NCBI RefSeq assembly: GCF_034702125.1
Contig: NC_085865.1
Coordinates: 25,755,067 to 25,819,066, forward strand
From: Engraulis encrasicolus
Taxonomy: Eukaryota > Chordata > Actinopteri > Clupeiformes > Engraulidae
Direction of reading: 5' to 3'
DNA: 64,000 nt
Shown here: positions 63,968 to 64,000 of the stretch, in pieces
Numbering within the stretch: the stretch's first letter is position 1
How the letters are laid out: every line of letters begins with the position of its first letter
The notes under the pieces: generated by a model
Databases searched by the model: none
The model's input: only the letters and a program-made list of their open reading frames with translations
Told to the model about the DNA's origin: nothing
Translations under genes and position numbers: made by a program

Positions 63968-64000
63968 GAAACAGAATGAGTTGGGAGGAGAAGAAGGCCA

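Overview
This 64 kb window looks like a non-coding stretch of a teleost fish genome. Four things suggest this. First, very long dinucleotide microsatellites are dense throughout, with about 25 arrays of (CT/GA)n or (CA/TG)n, many over 100 bp. Second, there are tRNA-derived SINEs ending in an AATAAAG-type tail. Third, many short foldback (MITE-like) elements are present. Fourth, the TAGGCCTA / TAGCCTA words seen in many fish intergenic sequences recur. The teleost call rests on remembered sequence texture and not on a database match. I found no protein-coding exon, rRNA, functional tRNA or CRISPR array that I can support. Every long open frame is either a microsatellite translation (Leu-Ser, Arg-Glu, Cys-Val, His-Thr) or an unrecognisable chance frame.

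Layout. 1-5 kb: CT, CCCTT and ACGC/CA arrays, a 195-bp tandem duplication, and a hidden 117-bp tandem duplication. 5.9-8.6 kb: a 1.37 kb foldback element with ~465 bp inverted arms, a GA array, then a near-perfect 358 bp palindrome. 9-15 kb: mostly single-copy sequence with GA and TG arrays. 15-17 kb: a hairpin-type dispersed repeat, a cluster of eight TAGSCTA words, a GGTAACGC-ended MITE and a degenerate SINE. 17.7-31 kb: long repeat-poor blocks rich in homeodomain-, octamer-, forkhead- and MEIS-like motifs, interrupted by an unusual AT-rich element (19.6-20.6 kb) that carries eight copies of one 13-14 bp word.

31-45 kb: a small foldback element, diverged and exact local duplications, a SINE with a perfect 17-bp target-site duplication, the longest TG/GA arrays, a CpG-rich inverted repeat, a LINE-like 3' end and hAT-like debris. 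45-64 kb: two more foldback elements, G-homopolymers, further CA/CT arrays, a hidden four-copy 73-bp tandem repeat, more repeat-poor blocks, and a second SINE with a near-perfect target-site duplication at 62.7 kb.

The repeat-poor, motif-rich blocks between transposon debris fit a gene desert or long intron around a developmental regulator. That is an inference: no gene is visible, and conservation cannot be tested here. The most novel-looking structures are the eight-motif element at 19.57-20.62 kb, the foldback element at 5.9-7.3 kb, the TAGSCTA cluster at 15.7-16.2 kb and the 73-bp repeat at 51.8-52.1 kb.
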